From the NCBI GenBank assembly GCA_035647815.1, contig DASRMR010000068.1, positions 1-54,087 of the forward strand: a stretch of 54,087 nt of DNA, given 5' to 3'. The stretch is from JAAYRQ01 sp035647815 (lineage in GTDB: Bacteria > Bacillota > Syntrophomonadia > Syntrophomonadales > Syntrophomonadaceae). The position numbers and the translations under genes were made by a program. The notes below the pieces were generated by a model. That model was not told the DNA's origin, did no database searches, and was given only the letters and a program-made list of their open reading frames with translations. Of this stretch, positions 6,922-16,154 are shown piece by piece (the first letter of the stretch is position 1; the number at the start of each line of letters is the position of its first letter).

Positions 6922-9414
6922 ATGGTTAGGAAGTTTCTTGCTAGGATACTAGATAATAATGAAAAAGAGATTAATAAGACGAGGAAACATGTAGAACATA
7001 TAAATGCATTGGAAGCAGAATTCGAAAAAATGTTAGATGAGGATTTCCCTAAAAAGACTGAGGAATTTAGGGAAAGATTAAAGAAAAGGGAAACTTTAGA
7101 CGATATATTACCTGAGGCCTTTGCATTAGTTCGTGAAGCATCGAAGCGTACTGTGGGGATGCGACATTTTGATGTTCAGCTCATCGGTGGCATGGTATTA
7201 CATTCGGGTCGGATAGCTGAAATGAAAACGGGTGAAGGTAAAACTTTAGTAGCCACTTTAGCAGCTTATCTGAATGCATTAGAAGGAAAAGGTACTCATA
7301 TTGTAACAGTTAATGATTACCTAGCCAGTCGTGATGCTGAATGGATGGGACCTATTTATGAAATGTGTGGTTTAACTGTAGGATTGGTTACACATGGCTT
7401 AACTTATGAACAACGACATGAGGCTTATCAATGTGATATTACTTATGCTACTAATAACGAATTAGGTTTTGATTATCTACGAGATAACATGGTAGTAGCA
7501 CCGGAAAACATGGTTCAGCGCCCTTTGCATTATGCGATTATAGATGAGGTAGACTCGATTTTAATTGATGAAGCGAGAACTCCTTTAATTATTTCCGGCG
7601 AAGGGGATAAACCTACTACTCTTTATTATCAAATTGCCAAGTTCATTCCCCGCTTAGTTAATGTGGAAGATTATATAGTCGATGAAAAAGCTCATTTAGT
7701 TACTCTTACTGAAGAAGGGGTTAAAAAGGTAGAAAAACATTTTTCGATCGATAATCTATCTGAAGATATGGATATTGCTCATCATACTAATCAAGGTTTG
7801 AAGGCCCATTGTTTAATGCATCGTGATCAAGATTATGTAGTAAAAGATGACCAAGTCATTATAGTAGATGAATTTACTGGGCGACTTATGGTAGGTAGGC
7901 GTTATAGTGATGGTTTACATCAGGCTATTGAGGCTAAGGAAGGGGTCAAAATTGAAAAGGAATCCCAGACTTTAGCTACTGTAACTTTCCAGAATTACTT
8001 TCGTATGTATAGAAAGTTATCAGGTATGACGGGTACTGCTAAGACTGAGGAAGAAGAATTTAGAAAAATATATGCTATGGATGTTTTAGTTATTCCTACT
8101 CACAAACCGATGGTTAGAGCTGATTTGTCAGATGTTATTTATCGGAGTGAAATTGGCAAGTTTAATGCTACTGTACAAGATATTGTGGAACGTAATCGTC
8201 AGGGGCAGCCGGTTTTAGTAGGGACTATTTCTATCGAAAAATCAGAAGAATTAAGTAAAATGTTATCTAAGTTCGGAGTGAAGCACCAAGTTTTAAATGC
8301 CAAATATCACGAACAGGAAGCTGAAATCATAACTAAGGCTGGTCAAAAAGGTGCAGTTACTATTGCTACTAATATGGCTGGTCGTGGAACTGATATTGTC
8401 TTAGGTGAAGGAGTGCAAGAAATAGGAGGTTTATATGTCCTAGGCACTGAGCGCCATGAATCACGCAGAATTGATAATCAGTTACGAGGCCGTTCCGGGC
8501 GCCAAGGGGATCCAGGCGAGTCTAAGTTTTATGTTTCTTTGGAAGATGATTTGATGAGACTTTTCGGCTCCAGCAATATCGAAGATTTAATGGATAGAAT
8601 AGGTATGGATGATGATATGCCTATTGAAAATAAAATGATTACTCGTGGTTTGGAAAGTGCTCAGAAAAAGGTTGAAGCCAGAAACTTTGGGATTAGAAAA
8701 AATGTATTAGAATATGATGATGTTATTAATCAACAACGTGAAGTTATTTATGGCGAAAGACGCAAAGTCTTATTTGGTGAAGAATTAAAAGATACTATTC
8801 TCAGTATGATGGATGATGTTATCGAAGAAGTTATAGCAAGTTATGCTGGTGAAACTAAATATTCTGATGAATGGGATTTATCTGGCTTATTAACTTATAT
8901 AGAACAAAATGTTATTCCCCTAGTAGATTTTACTACTGATGATTTAGTCGGTATGACTAAAGAAGATATGGCGAGATTTTTATCCAAACGCGCTAAGGCT
9001 CAATACGAAGCTAGGGAAGAGGAATTAAGCTCGGAGACTATGCGAGAACTAGAAAGAGCCATTATGTTAAGGATTATTGATGAAAAATGGATGGAACATA
9101 TAGATGCTATGGATCAACTTAGAAATGGAATTTCCCTTAGGGCTTATGCTCAAAGAGATCCATTAGTAGAGTACAAGTTTGAAGCATTTGATGCTTTCCA
9201 GGCCATGGTCTTTTCTATAAGTCAAGATGTGGTGCGTTATATTCTTCGGGTTCGGGTAGTTGAAAAACCTGAGGAAAGAAAGATGGTTGCCAACCATGGT
9301 GATGAAGAAGTAGTAAAGAAACCAGTTACGGTAGGAAAAAAGGTGGGACGCAACGAGCTTTGTCCATGTGGCAGTGGTAAGAAGTATAAAAGGTGTTGTG
9401 GAAAAGAGGGTTAA
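6922..9414 (+). CDS. secA: Preprotein translocase ATPase SecA
   Basis: An 830-aa motor ATPase that pushes secretory proteins through SecYEG. It shows Walker A (MKTGEGKT, about residue 99), a DEVDSILIDEARTPL Walker B region, NMAGRGTDI in the second helicase lobe, and the helical scaffold. A C-terminal zinc site CPCGSGKKYKRCC binds SecB or ribosome-type partners. The frame is open from an ATG-like start at 6862, but ATG 6922 (MVRKFLARILDNNEKEI) is preferred because it fits the family N-terminus and has AAAGGAAGG upstream. The next gene begins 3 nt after the stop. Confidence 0.97.
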   Translation: MVRKFLARILDNNEKEINKTRKHVEHINALEAEFEKMLDEDFPKKTEEFRERLKKRETLDDILPEAFALVREASKRTVGMRHFDVQLIGGMVLHSGRIAEMKTGEGKTLVATLAAYLNALEGKGTHIVTVNDYLASRDAEWMGPIYEMCGLTVGLVTHGLTYEQRHEAYQCDITYATNNELGFDYLRDNMVVAPENMVQRPLHYAIIDEVDSILIDEARTPLIISGEGDKPTTLYYQIAKFIPRLVNVEDYIVDEKAHLVTLTEEGVKKVEKHFSIDNLSEDMDIAHHTNQGLKAHCLMHRDQDYVVKDDQVIIVDEFTGRLMVGRRYSDGLHQAIEAKEGVKIEKESQTLATVTFQNYFRMYRKLSGMTGTAKTEEEEFRKIYAMDVLVIPTHKPMVRADLSDVIYRSEIGKFNATVQDIVERNRQGQPVLVGTISIEKSEELSKMLSKFGVKHQVLNAKYHEQEAEIITKAGQKGAVTIATNMAGRGTDIVLGEGVQEIGGLYVLGTERHESRRIDNQLRGRSGRQGDPGESKFYVSLEDDLMRLFGSSNIEDLMDRIGMDDDMPIENKMITRGLESAQKKVEARNFGIRKNVLEYDDVINQQREVIYGERRKVLFGEELKDTILSMMDDVIEEVIASYAGETKYSDEWDLSGLLTYIEQNVIPLVDFTTDDLVGMTKEDMARFLSKRAKAQYEAREEELSSETMRELERAIMLRIIDEKWMEHIDAMDQLRNGISLRAYAQRDPLVEYKFEAFDAFQAMVFSISQDVVRYILRVRVVEKPEERKMVANHGDEEVVKKPVTVGKKVGRNELCPCGSGKKYKRCCGKEG

Positions 9415-9417
9415 TTT

Positions 9418-10212
9418 ATGGATTTAGCTACTTTTATTGGCTTATTAGTCGGGCTCGGTGGATTAATAGGTGGCTTTCTTCTTGAGGGCGGACATGGGGG
9501 TATGTTAGTAGTTAGAACGGCAGCTATCATAGTTTTTGGTGGAACATTTGGGGCTGTTATAGTTAGTTTTACGGCGGACGAATTACGACATATTCCCTAT
9601 GCTTTTAAAAATGTCTTCTCTCGGCAACAGGTTGATTATGTTACCGTTTTGGATCAATTAGCCGATACTGCTGATAAGGCAAGAAGGGAAGGGCTTTTGA
9701 GCCTAGAAAGTCAGCTAGATGAAATAGATAATAAGTTTTTTTCGCGAGGCTTACAGTTAGTTATAGATGGAACTGATCCTGAATTAACCAGGAATATGCT
9801 AGATATGGAAATAGAAGCTTTTGAAAAGGATGAGATGATAGGTTCGGAAATATTCATGGTAGCTGGTGGATATGCTCCAACTATGGGTATTATAGGAACC
9901 GTTTTAGGGTTAATACATGTTTTAAGTAGTATTGCAGAACCGGACCAACTAGCTAGTGCTATTGCGGTTGCTTTTTTAGCTACACTTTATGGAGTGGCCT
10001 CAGCTAATGTATTATGGTTACCTTTTGGCACAAAATTAAGAATAAAGGCTGAAAAAGAAGTACATTTGATGGAATTAATTCTGGAAGGTATTTTATCTAT
10101 TCAAGCAGGAGAAAATCCGCGTGTAGTTAGAGAGAAGTTACTTACTTTCTTACCTCCAAATACTAGGGAGATTATGGCTGGGGAAGAAAAGGCTTTCGAG
10201 GCGAGGATGTGA
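9418..10212 (+). CDS. motA: MotA-type flagellar motor stator protein
   Basis: A 264-aa MotA/ExbB-family inner-membrane protein forming the ion channel with the next gene product. Four membrane segments are visible (about 2-22, 30-52, 145-170, 178-202). The conserved MotA part reads GGYAPTMGIIGTVLGLIHVL and AFLATLYGVASANVLWLPFG. The cytoplasmic loop (55-140) is charged, as needed for contact with FliG. It overlaps no gene, lies 3 nt after secA and 4 nt before motB, and is away from the flagellar cluster. Ion type (proton or sodium; PomA-like) cannot be decided. Confidence 0.9.
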   Translation: MDLATFIGLLVGLGGLIGGFLLEGGHGGMLVVRTAAIIVFGGTFGAVIVSFTADELRHIPYAFKNVFSRQQVDYVTVLDQLADTADKARREGLLSLESQLDEIDNKFFSRGLQLVIDGTDPELTRNMLDMEIEAFEKDEMIGSEIFMVAGGYAPTMGIIGTVLGLIHVLSSIAEPDQLASAIAVAFLATLYGVASANVLWLPFGTKLRIKAEKEVHLMELILEGILSIQAGENPRVVREKLLTFLPPNTREIMAGEEKAFEARM

Positions 10213-10216
10213 TAAA

Positions 10217-11053
10217 ATGCCTAGACCTAGCAGGAGATCTAAAAGAAAGCAGAAGACATCTAGTCATGAGGGTGGACAAGAGCGGTGGCTAGTAACTTAT
10301 GCTGATTTGATTACCTTGTTGATGATATTTTTTGTACTTATGTATTCTATGAGTCAAGTAGATGCCCAAAAATATCAAGCAGTCGCTAATTCCCTCAGTG
10401 TAGTATTAACTGGTGAAGCTATTACTGTTTTAGAAGGTCAAGGCCCATCTATAATTGAAAATAAATCGGGCGAAATATTACCTGTAGATACAGGCAAATT
10501 ACCTGATAATCAAACTCAAATTAATGAGGTAAAAGAACTTATAGCTGATTTTATTGCTAGTCAAGAAGCAGGTGCAGGTATAGCAGGTTCTGGTAAGGAT
10601 GGATTAGGCAAAAATTTAGATGAACATATAGTAGTATATGAACAGGAACGAGGTTTAGTAATAAGTTTTAAAGATACTTTACTTTTTAGTAGTGCCTCTG
10701 CTGATTTAGCCCCCCAAGCTCGTAGTATAATTAAACAAATAGGTATGTCTTTAGTCGATTTGCCTAATTATATAAGAGTAGAGGGTCATACGGATAACCT
10801 ACCTATTAATACGGCTAAATTTCCTTCCAATTGGGAATTATCAGTGTTAAGATCAGCTAATGTAGTACATGTCTTAACTGAAGAAGCAGGATTACCTGCA
10901 GAACGATTATCTATTAGTGGTTATGGCGAATATCGTCCTTTAGTCCCAAATGATAATAAATCTAATCAATCTATTAATCGCCGAGTTGATATAGTAATAT
11001 TAAAAACGAAATACGATTATTTTGAACCACCAAGTGTAGACAGTAAGATATAA
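10217..11053 (+). CDS. motB: MotB-type flagellar motor stator protein
   Basis: A 278-aa stator partner of MotA. A basic cytoplasmic N-terminus is followed by one membrane helix starting WLVTYADLITLLMIFFVLMY, with the essential ion-binding Asp at residue 30. After a periplasmic linker of about 110 residues, the C-terminal OmpA/MotB peptidoglycan-binding domain (about 140-265) shows VEGHTDNLPI and SINRRVDIVI. The start ATG 10217 is 4 nt after motA. The gene ends 16 nt before prfB. Confidence 0.92.
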   Translation: MPRPSRRSKRKQKTSSHEGGQERWLVTYADLITLLMIFFVLMYSMSQVDAQKYQAVANSLSVVLTGEAITVLEGQGPSIIENKSGEILPVDTGKLPDNQTQINEVKELIADFIASQEAGAGIAGSGKDGLGKNLDEHIVVYEQERGLVISFKDTLLFSSASADLAPQARSIIKQIGMSLVDLPNYIRVEGHTDNLPINTAKFPSNWELSVLRSANVVHVLTEEAGLPAERLSISGYGEYRPLVPNDNKSNQSINRRVDIVILKTKYDYFEPPSVDSKI

Positions 11054-11069
11054 AAAAGGAGGGTGAGTA

Positions 11070-12174
11070 ATGTTAGAAGACCCGAAAGCAGTCTGTGTGG
11101 ATATCATTAATCATTTAAATGAGATGAGGGTTTCACTTTGACATAGAAGCGAAACAAAAAGAATTCGATTCTTTGGAAGAAATGACAGCTAGTGCAGATT
11201 TTTGGAATGATAATCTAGCAGCACAAAAGGTAGTAAAAAGGTTGAGTAATTTAAAAGAAGAGCTAATGCGTTTTACTGAACTTTTTGATGAGGTTACTTA
11301 TGTTCAGGAAATAATAAAAATCGCCGAAGAAGAAGGCGAAGTAGAACTATATAATGAGACTATACAAGAATTAGTAAAGCTAAAAAAGCAGTTTCAGAAG
11401 TATGAGTTCTTAATTTTATTTTCTGGTACTCATGATATAGATGATGCTATAGTTTCCTTACATGCAGGTGCAGGAGGTACTGAGGCTCAGGATTGGGTAG
11501 AAATACTTTGTCGTATGTATTCGAGATGGGCAGAGGATAATAATTATGAAGTGGAAATCCTCGATTATTTAGCAGGTGATGAAGCTGGAATTAAAAGTGT
11601 GACCCTATTAATTAAAGGATCTTATGCTTATGGTAAATTAAAATGTGAAGAAGGGGTGCATCGTCTGATCAGGATATCACCTTATGATTCGTCAGGCAGA
11701 AGACATACTTCATTCGCTTCTATCTCAGTATTGCCAGATATCGAGGATAATGTAGCTATAGCTATTAAGCAGGAAGATTTGAGAATAGATACTTATCGTT
11801 CAGGTGGTGCAGGTGGTCAACATGTTAACAAGACTGATTCTGCTGTTCGCATAACTCATCTGCCTTCTGGTATAGTAGTACAATGTCAAAATGAACGTTC
11901 ACAACATTCTAACCGTTTAGCTGCTATGAAGATACTTACAGCTAAACTCCATGAACTCAGGGAAAAGGAATTAGAGGATAATCTACAAAGTCTAAAGGGA
12001 GAATATAAAGAGATTGCTTGGGGCCATCAAATAAGGACTTATACTTTAAACCCCTTCAATCTAGTTAAAGATCATAGAACTAGTGTAGAAACAGGAAATG
12101 TACAAGCTGTTTTAGATGGGGAAATAAACGATTTTATACATGCTTATCTACAACAACAAGTGCAAAATGATTAG
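11070..12174 (+). CDS. prfB: Peptide chain release factor 2 (programmed +1 frameshift)
   Basis: RF2 (about 367 aa after frameshifting) ends translation at UGA and UAA. ATG 11070 has AAGGAGGGTG upstream. Reading stops at TGA 11139-11141 after codon 23 and resumes in the +1 frame at GAC 11140, continuing to TAA 12172-12174. The peptidyl-release motif GGQ lies in RSGGAGGQHVNKT. The stop-recognition motif, SPF in most RF2s, reads SPY here (ISPYDSSGRRHTSF). A conservative change is likely to be tolerated. It follows secA-motAB, and prfB is a common neighbour of secA. Confidence 0.95.
11123..11142 (+). promoter_or_regulatory. prfB programmed frameshift site
   Basis: A Shine-Dalgarno-like GATGAGGG (11123-11130), five bases, then CTT TGA C (11136-11142). 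The slippery CUU followed by in-frame UGA and C is the canonical RF2 autoregulation site: low RF2 lets the ribosome slip +1 and make more RF2. The spacer is slightly longer than in E. coli. Confidence 0.92.
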
Positions 12175-12191
12175 ATAAATAGGAGGTTGCT

Positions 12192-13019
12192 GTGCGCGAG
12201 ATTAATAGTCTAGTAGTAGAAGAAGTTCAAGCAAAAGCTAAGTCTATTCGTAAGAATATAATAAAAATGCTAGGTCTAGCAGGTTCTGGCCATACTGGTG
12301 GGTCTTTATCTTCTGCAGATATTTTAGCTAGCCTTTATTTTTGGGAAATGAATATTAAACCTAACAATCCTACTTGGGAAGATCGCGACCGCTTTGTTTT
12401 AAGTAAAGGACATGCGGCACCTGTACTTTATGCTACATTGGCTGAAAAAGGTTATTTTAAGGCGGGAAAATTAGAAACATTACGTAAATTAGGAAGTCCC
12501 TTACAAGGTCATCCTGATATGCTTAAACTACCTGGTGTAGAAGCATCTACCGGTTCTTTGGGACAAGGTATTAGTTGGGCAGTAGGTATGGCTTTAGCAG
12601 GGAAATTAGATAAAAGAGATTCCCGCGTTTATTCTGTACTCGGTGATGGCGAGATTCAAGAAGGTATGGTGTGGGAAGCTTTAATGGCAGGAGCCCATTA
12701 TAAACTGGATAACATGTTAGTTTTTCTTGATTATAATGGTTTACAGATAGATGGTAAGATTTCTGATGTATTATCCCCTGAACCAGTAGCAGATAAGTTT
12801 CGGGCTTTTAATTGGGAAGTTATATGTATTGATGGACATGATATTACTCAGATTATGCAAGCCCTAGAAAAGGGACGCCAGATAAAAGGGAAACCTACCG
12901 CAGTAATTGCGGAAACTATTAAAGGTAAAGGTTGTTCCTTTATGGAAAATCAGGCCAATTGGCACGGAGTAGCTCCAAATGCGGAGGAAGTTGAGAAGGC
13001 TTTAGCCGAGCTGGGGTAG
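12192..13019 (+). CDS. tktA: Transketolase, N-terminal (thiamine pyrophosphate) subunit
   Basis: A 275-aa N-terminal half of a split transketolase; the enzyme moves two-carbon units between sugar phosphates. The thiamine diphosphate motif GDGEIQEGMVWEA...NMLVFLDYNGLQ is present, as are GHTGGSLSSADIL and SKGHAAPVLYA. The GTG start at 12192 has a perfect AGGAGG 5 nt upstream. The partner subunit begins 370 nt later, behind an inverted-repeat element. Other split TPP enzymes such as DXS-like proteins are less likely, as both halves match the transketolase family. Confidence 0.93.
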   Translation: MREINSLVVEEVQAKAKSIRKNIIKMLGLAGSGHTGGSLSSADILASLYFWEMNIKPNNPTWEDRDRFVLSKGHAAPVLYATLAEKGYFKAGKLETLRKLGSPLQGHPDMLKLPGVEASTGSLGQGISWAVGMALAGKLDKRDSRVYSVLGDGEIQEGMVWEALMAGAHYKLDNMLVFLDYNGLQIDGKISDVLSPEPVADKFRAFNWEVICIDGHDITQIMQALEKGRQIKGKPTAVIAETIKGKGCSFMENQANWHGVAPNAEEVEKALAELG

Positions 13020-13351
13020 GGGCAATAGACGCGGACTTAGAGCAGGGGGAACGATTTTAACACAGATTTACACGGACCTTTCGGGCACTGATTAACACGG
13101 ATTTTCTTTTTTGTTTTATTATCCCCTTCGGGGATAATGGGGTCCAGGTAACATTTGAGATGGGGAGAAGTTATATTCCCCGGAGCATTCCTTGTGGTGC
13201 CCCGCGGGCGACCTGTGGTCGCCCCTACAATAATGACCTTCGGTCATTATAAATAAATTAATAAAAAAATCCGTGTTAATCATAATAATCTGCGTTAATC
13301 CGTGTTAAAATCGTCTCCCCCTCCGCGCTAGTCCGCGTCTATCGTTCCCCC
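13019..13351. repeat. Inverted-repeat intergenic element with nested hairpins (MITE-like)
   Basis: The gap between the transketolase halves is one composite repeat. The left arm (13019-13110) and right arm (13262-13351) are imperfect reverse complements of about 90 bp, sharing ATAGACGCGGACT, ACGATTTTAACAC and GATTAACACGGATTTT. Between them lie three further perfect hairpins: ATTATCCCC-TTC-GGGGATAAT (13118-13138), GGGCGACC-TGT-GGTCGCCC (13206-13224) and TAATGACC-TTC-GGTCATTA (13231-13249). No coding sequence is seen. Related pieces occur at 16029, 17324 and 17482. It ends about 24 nt before the TktB ribosome binding site. Confidence 0.8.
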
Positions 13352-13389
13352 GTCAAGCACACACATAACATTTTAAGGAGGATTATTCT

Positions 13390-14328
13390 TTGAAAAAGCA
13401 AGCGACTCGAGATGCTTATGGTAAAGCCCTATTAGAACTAGGTGGTTTACATGAAGATATTGTAGTATTAGATGCTGATCTATCTCAATCGACTAGAACA
13501 GCTGAATTTGCCAAAGTTTATCCGGATAGATTTTTTAATGCTGGAATTGCAGAACAGAACATGATGGGCATGGCTGCTGGTTTGTCTACAGCCAATAAGA
13601 CAGTGTTTGCTAGTTCTTTTGCTATTTTTGCGGTAGGTAGAGCTTTTGAACAAGTCAGAAATTCCCTAGCATATGCTAACCTTAATGTTAAAGTCTGTGC
13701 TACTCATTCAGGGATTACAGTAGGTGAAGATGGTGGGTCACACCAATCTATAGAAGATATAGCTATTATGCGTAGTGTACCTAATATGACAGTTGTTGTG
13801 CCATCTGATGGAATAAGTACTAAAGAAGCACTTTTCAGTATTTATGAATATAAAGGCCCAGTTTATTTACGCTTAGGTCGTCCTGCAGTACCTATAATAT
13901 ATGATGAAGGTTTAGAATTTGAAATTGGTAAAGGTATTGAGCTTAGGGACGGACCTGATGCTACATTGATTGCTTGTGGAATGATGGTAGCAATGGCGGT
14001 AGAAGCTGCTGATGAATTAGCCAAACAAGGTATTAATTTATCTGTAATAGATATGCATACTATAAAACCTCTCGATGAAGAATTAATAATTAGAAAAGCT
14101 AAAGAGACTGGGGCGATTCTTACTATAGAGGAACATAGTATTATCGGAGGCTTAGGTGGTGCAGTTTGTGAAGTAGTCAGTGAACACCATCCTATCCCAG
14201 TTATACGCATGGGTATAAAAGATGTTTTTGGACAATCTGGTACTCCTAATGAACTTTTACAACATTATAATTTGACTACAGAGCATATCATCCAAAAAAC
14301 CCAAGATTTACTGAAAAAGAAAGCCTAA
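13390..14328 (+). CDS. tktB: Transketolase, C-terminal subunit
   Basis: A 312-aa C-terminal half of transketolase: a pyrimidine-binding domain (about 1-165, with ATRDAYGKALLELG, FFNAGIAEQNMMGMAAGLS and TVGEDGGSHQSIEDIA) and the C-terminal transketolase domain (about 180-305, ATLIACGMMVAMAVEAADEL, TIEEHSIIGGLGGAV). Glu in AGIAEQN is the catalytic cofactor-activating residue. The start is TTG 13390, supported by AAGGAGGA at 13375-13382. It works as a complex with the 12192-13019 product and is followed by a terminator. Confidence 0.93.
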   Translation: MKKQATRDAYGKALLELGGLHEDIVVLDADLSQSTRTAEFAKVYPDRFFNAGIAEQNMMGMAAGLSTANKTVFASSFAIFAVGRAFEQVRNSLAYANLNVKVCATHSGITVGEDGGSHQSIEDIAIMRSVPNMTVVVPSDGISTKEALFSIYEYKGPVYLRLGRPAVPIIYDEGLEFEIGKGIELRDGPDATLIACGMMVAMAVEAADELAKQGINLSVIDMHTIKPLDEELIIRKAKETGAILTIEEHSIIGGLGGAVCEVVSEHHPIPVIRMGIKDVFGQSGTPNELLQHYNLTTEHIIQKTQDLLKKKA

Positions 14329-14357
14329 CAAAAAAGGGTTTCCCCCTGTTTTTGTAG

Positions 14358-14384
14358 AACCACCAGATACGGTGGTTTTTTTTA
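14358..14384 (+). terminator. Rho-independent terminator after transketolase
   Basis: AACCACC-AGATAC-GGTGGTT stem-loop followed by a run of eight T. It ends the prfB/transketolase unit. Confidence 0.85.
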
Positions 14385-14456
14385 TTTTATAATCGACAAA
14401 AAATAAACTTTAAGCTAGAATTAGCGTAGCTAAAATGCTAATTCGGAGGGAGATAC

Positions 14457-15140
14457 ATGTTAGTCCAGTTTTATAACGTCTCCAAGATATATCCTAATGA
14501 TTTAAAAGCGTTAGATGATGTTTCATTAAAGATAGATAGAGGAGAATTCTTGTTTTTAATGGGTGCAAGTGGGGCAGGTAAATCAACCTTAATTAAGATG
14601 TTGATTAAAGAAGAAAAACCTACTAGAGGTCAGATTTTTATCGCTTCGCGAAGTATTGTACGAATGAAGAGATCCGAGATACCTGGTTTGCGTAGGAGTA
14701 TGGGGGTAGTCTTTCAGGATTTCAAACTTTTAGAAAATAAGACAGTTAGTGAAAACATAGCTTTTGCTATGGTAGTAGTAGGTGCTAATTCTCGTGAAAT
14801 AAAAACTAGGGTACCAGAAGTAATCAAGATGGTAGGATTAAAAGGTAAGGAAAAGTCTTTACCTGGAGAATTATCAGGTGGTGAGCAACAGCGAGTAGGT
14901 ATTGCTCGCGCTATTGTCAATCAACCATTACTTCTTATAGCTGATGAGCCTACAGGTAATCTTGATATAGATACATCAAATGAAATTATGGAATTATTAT
15001 ACAATATTAACCGTAAAGGTACTACTGTAATTATGGCCACCCATGCTCGAGAATTAGTAAAAACAGCAAATAAAAGAATCATAATGTTAGAAAAGGGCCG
15101 GATTATTGCAGATGATTCGACTGGAGAGTTAATATTATGA
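14457..15140 (+). CDS. ftsE: Cell division ABC ATPase FtsE
   Basis: A 227-aa ATPase of the FtsEX complex, which signals to cell-wall hydrolases at the membrane. Walker A GASGAGKST (about 36-44), ABC signature LSGGEQQRVGIARA, and Walker B LLIADEPTGNLD are all present, with the family N-terminus VQFYNVSKIYPNDLKALDDV. ATG 14457 has GGAGGGA upstream. The stop overlaps the ftsX start (ATGA), so translation is coupled. An EnvC-like hydrolase activator follows, as expected. Confidence 0.95.
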   Translation: MLVQFYNVSKIYPNDLKALDDVSLKIDRGEFLFLMGASGAGKSTLIKMLIKEEKPTRGQIFIASRSIVRMKRSEIPGLRRSMGVVFQDFKLLENKTVSENIAFAMVVVGANSREIKTRVPEVIKMVGLKGKEKSLPGELSGGEQQRVGIARAIVNQPLLLIADEPTGNLDIDTSNEIMELLYNINRKGTTVIMATHARELVKTANKRIIMLEKGRIIADDSTGELIL

Positions 15141-16021
15141 TTATGCGTAATATAATACATTTTTTTCGTGAAGCTTTTAGTTCGTTAAGACGTAATAAAT
15201 TACTTACTTTAGCTACTATTACGACAGTAAGTATTTGTATTATGATTTTAGGGGCAGCAGTCTTAATAACTATGAACGCGAGCCAATTCATGGATAAATT
15301 AGAATCAGATGTAGAAATCGTAGCATATATTGATAAAACAGTAACCGGTTCAGAGATTGCTGATATAAAAGAAGAAATTCAAAAGATTGACGGGGTACGC
15401 GACATAAAGTTTGTATCTTGTGAAGCAGCTTTGAAAGATCTGCAAAAAGGCTTAGGTAAAGATAAGTATAATTTAGAAGAAACTTTGGAAAAAAACCCAC
15501 TACCAGATTCGTATCAAGTAAGTACTACTAATCCACATGATGTTCCTGATATAGCTGTTAAAGTAGAAGAAATAAAGGGAATATCAAAAGTCAATTATGG
15601 ACAGGGTTTCGTGGAAAGGCTTTTTGAGGTTACTAAATGGGTTAGAATCGCCAGTATTATTATTATTGCTTTATTATCTTTCGGAGCGATTTTCTTGATT
15701 GCGACTACTATTCGATTAGCTATATTTGCTAGACGTAAAGAAATTTACTTGATGAAGCTGATTGGTGCAACTGATTGGTTTGTTAGGTGGCCATTTTTTA
15801 TAGAGGGTGTTATTTTAGGTTCTATAGGTTCACTTATTGCTATTGCTTTTATAGCAGGTGGTTATCAATCTTTAATTAATAACATAAGTTCTTTATTCTT
15901 TTTGCCACTAGTAACCGGGCAGGAAGCTCTTCTACCTATTTATATTACCTTGTTAGTGGTAGGAGCAGTTTTGGGAGTATTAGGAACTTTAATATCGTTA
16001 AATAGGTTTTTGGATGTATAG
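15137..16021 (+). CDS. ftsX: Cell division membrane protein FtsX
   Basis: A 294-aa four-helix permease-like partner of FtsE. Membrane segments lie at about 22-45, 168-192, 215-240 and 260-285. The large outside loop (46-165) holds the region that contacts the hydrolase or its activator (EIVAYIDKTVTGSEIADIK...). The C-terminal FtsX core contains RLAIFARRKEIYLMKLIGATDWF. Start by ATGA overlap with ftsE; a second ATG 6 nt later is possible. Confidence 0.93.
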   Translation: MIMRNIIHFFREAFSSLRRNKLLTLATITTVSICIMILGAAVLITMNASQFMDKLESDVEIVAYIDKTVTGSEIADIKEEIQKIDGVRDIKFVSCEAALKDLQKGLGKDKYNLEETLEKNPLPDSYQVSTTNPHDVPDIAVKVEEIKGISKVNYGQGFVERLFEVTKWVRIASIIIIALLSFGAIFLIATTIRLAIFARRKEIYLMKLIGATDWFVRWPFFIEGVILGSIGSLIAIAFIAGGYQSLINNISSLFFLPLVTGQEALLPIYITLLVVGAVLGVLGTLISLNRFLDV

Positions 16022-16028
16022 GGAGAAT

Positions 16029-16071
16029 TAATAGACGCGGAATCTCGCAGATTTATTATGATTTTCGCAGA
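16029..16071. repeat. Partial copy of the ATAGACGCGG repeat family
   Basis: AATAGACGCGG, CGCAGATTTATTATGATT and CGCAGACC recur from the right arm of the 13262-13351 element read on its reverse strand (ATAGACGCGG ... CGCAGATTATTATGATT). It lies in the 133-nt ftsX-envC gap. Seen directly. Confidence 0.6.
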
Positions 16072-16154
16072 CCTTTTTAATAGATTTATAAATAACAGTG
16101 TAAGTCATAATAGTTCAGCGGCCATTAGTGTGAATATGAGGAGGTTTTGGAGGA

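Noticed and set aside
11139..11141. In-frame TGA in prfB seen as a possible pseudogene
   Set aside because: CTT TGA C with an upstream Shine-Dalgarno-like sequence is the normal RF2 programmed frameshift.
13863..14210. 115-aa minus-strand frame inside the transketolase C subunit
   Set aside because: Shadow frame of a conserved enzyme; no ribosome site.
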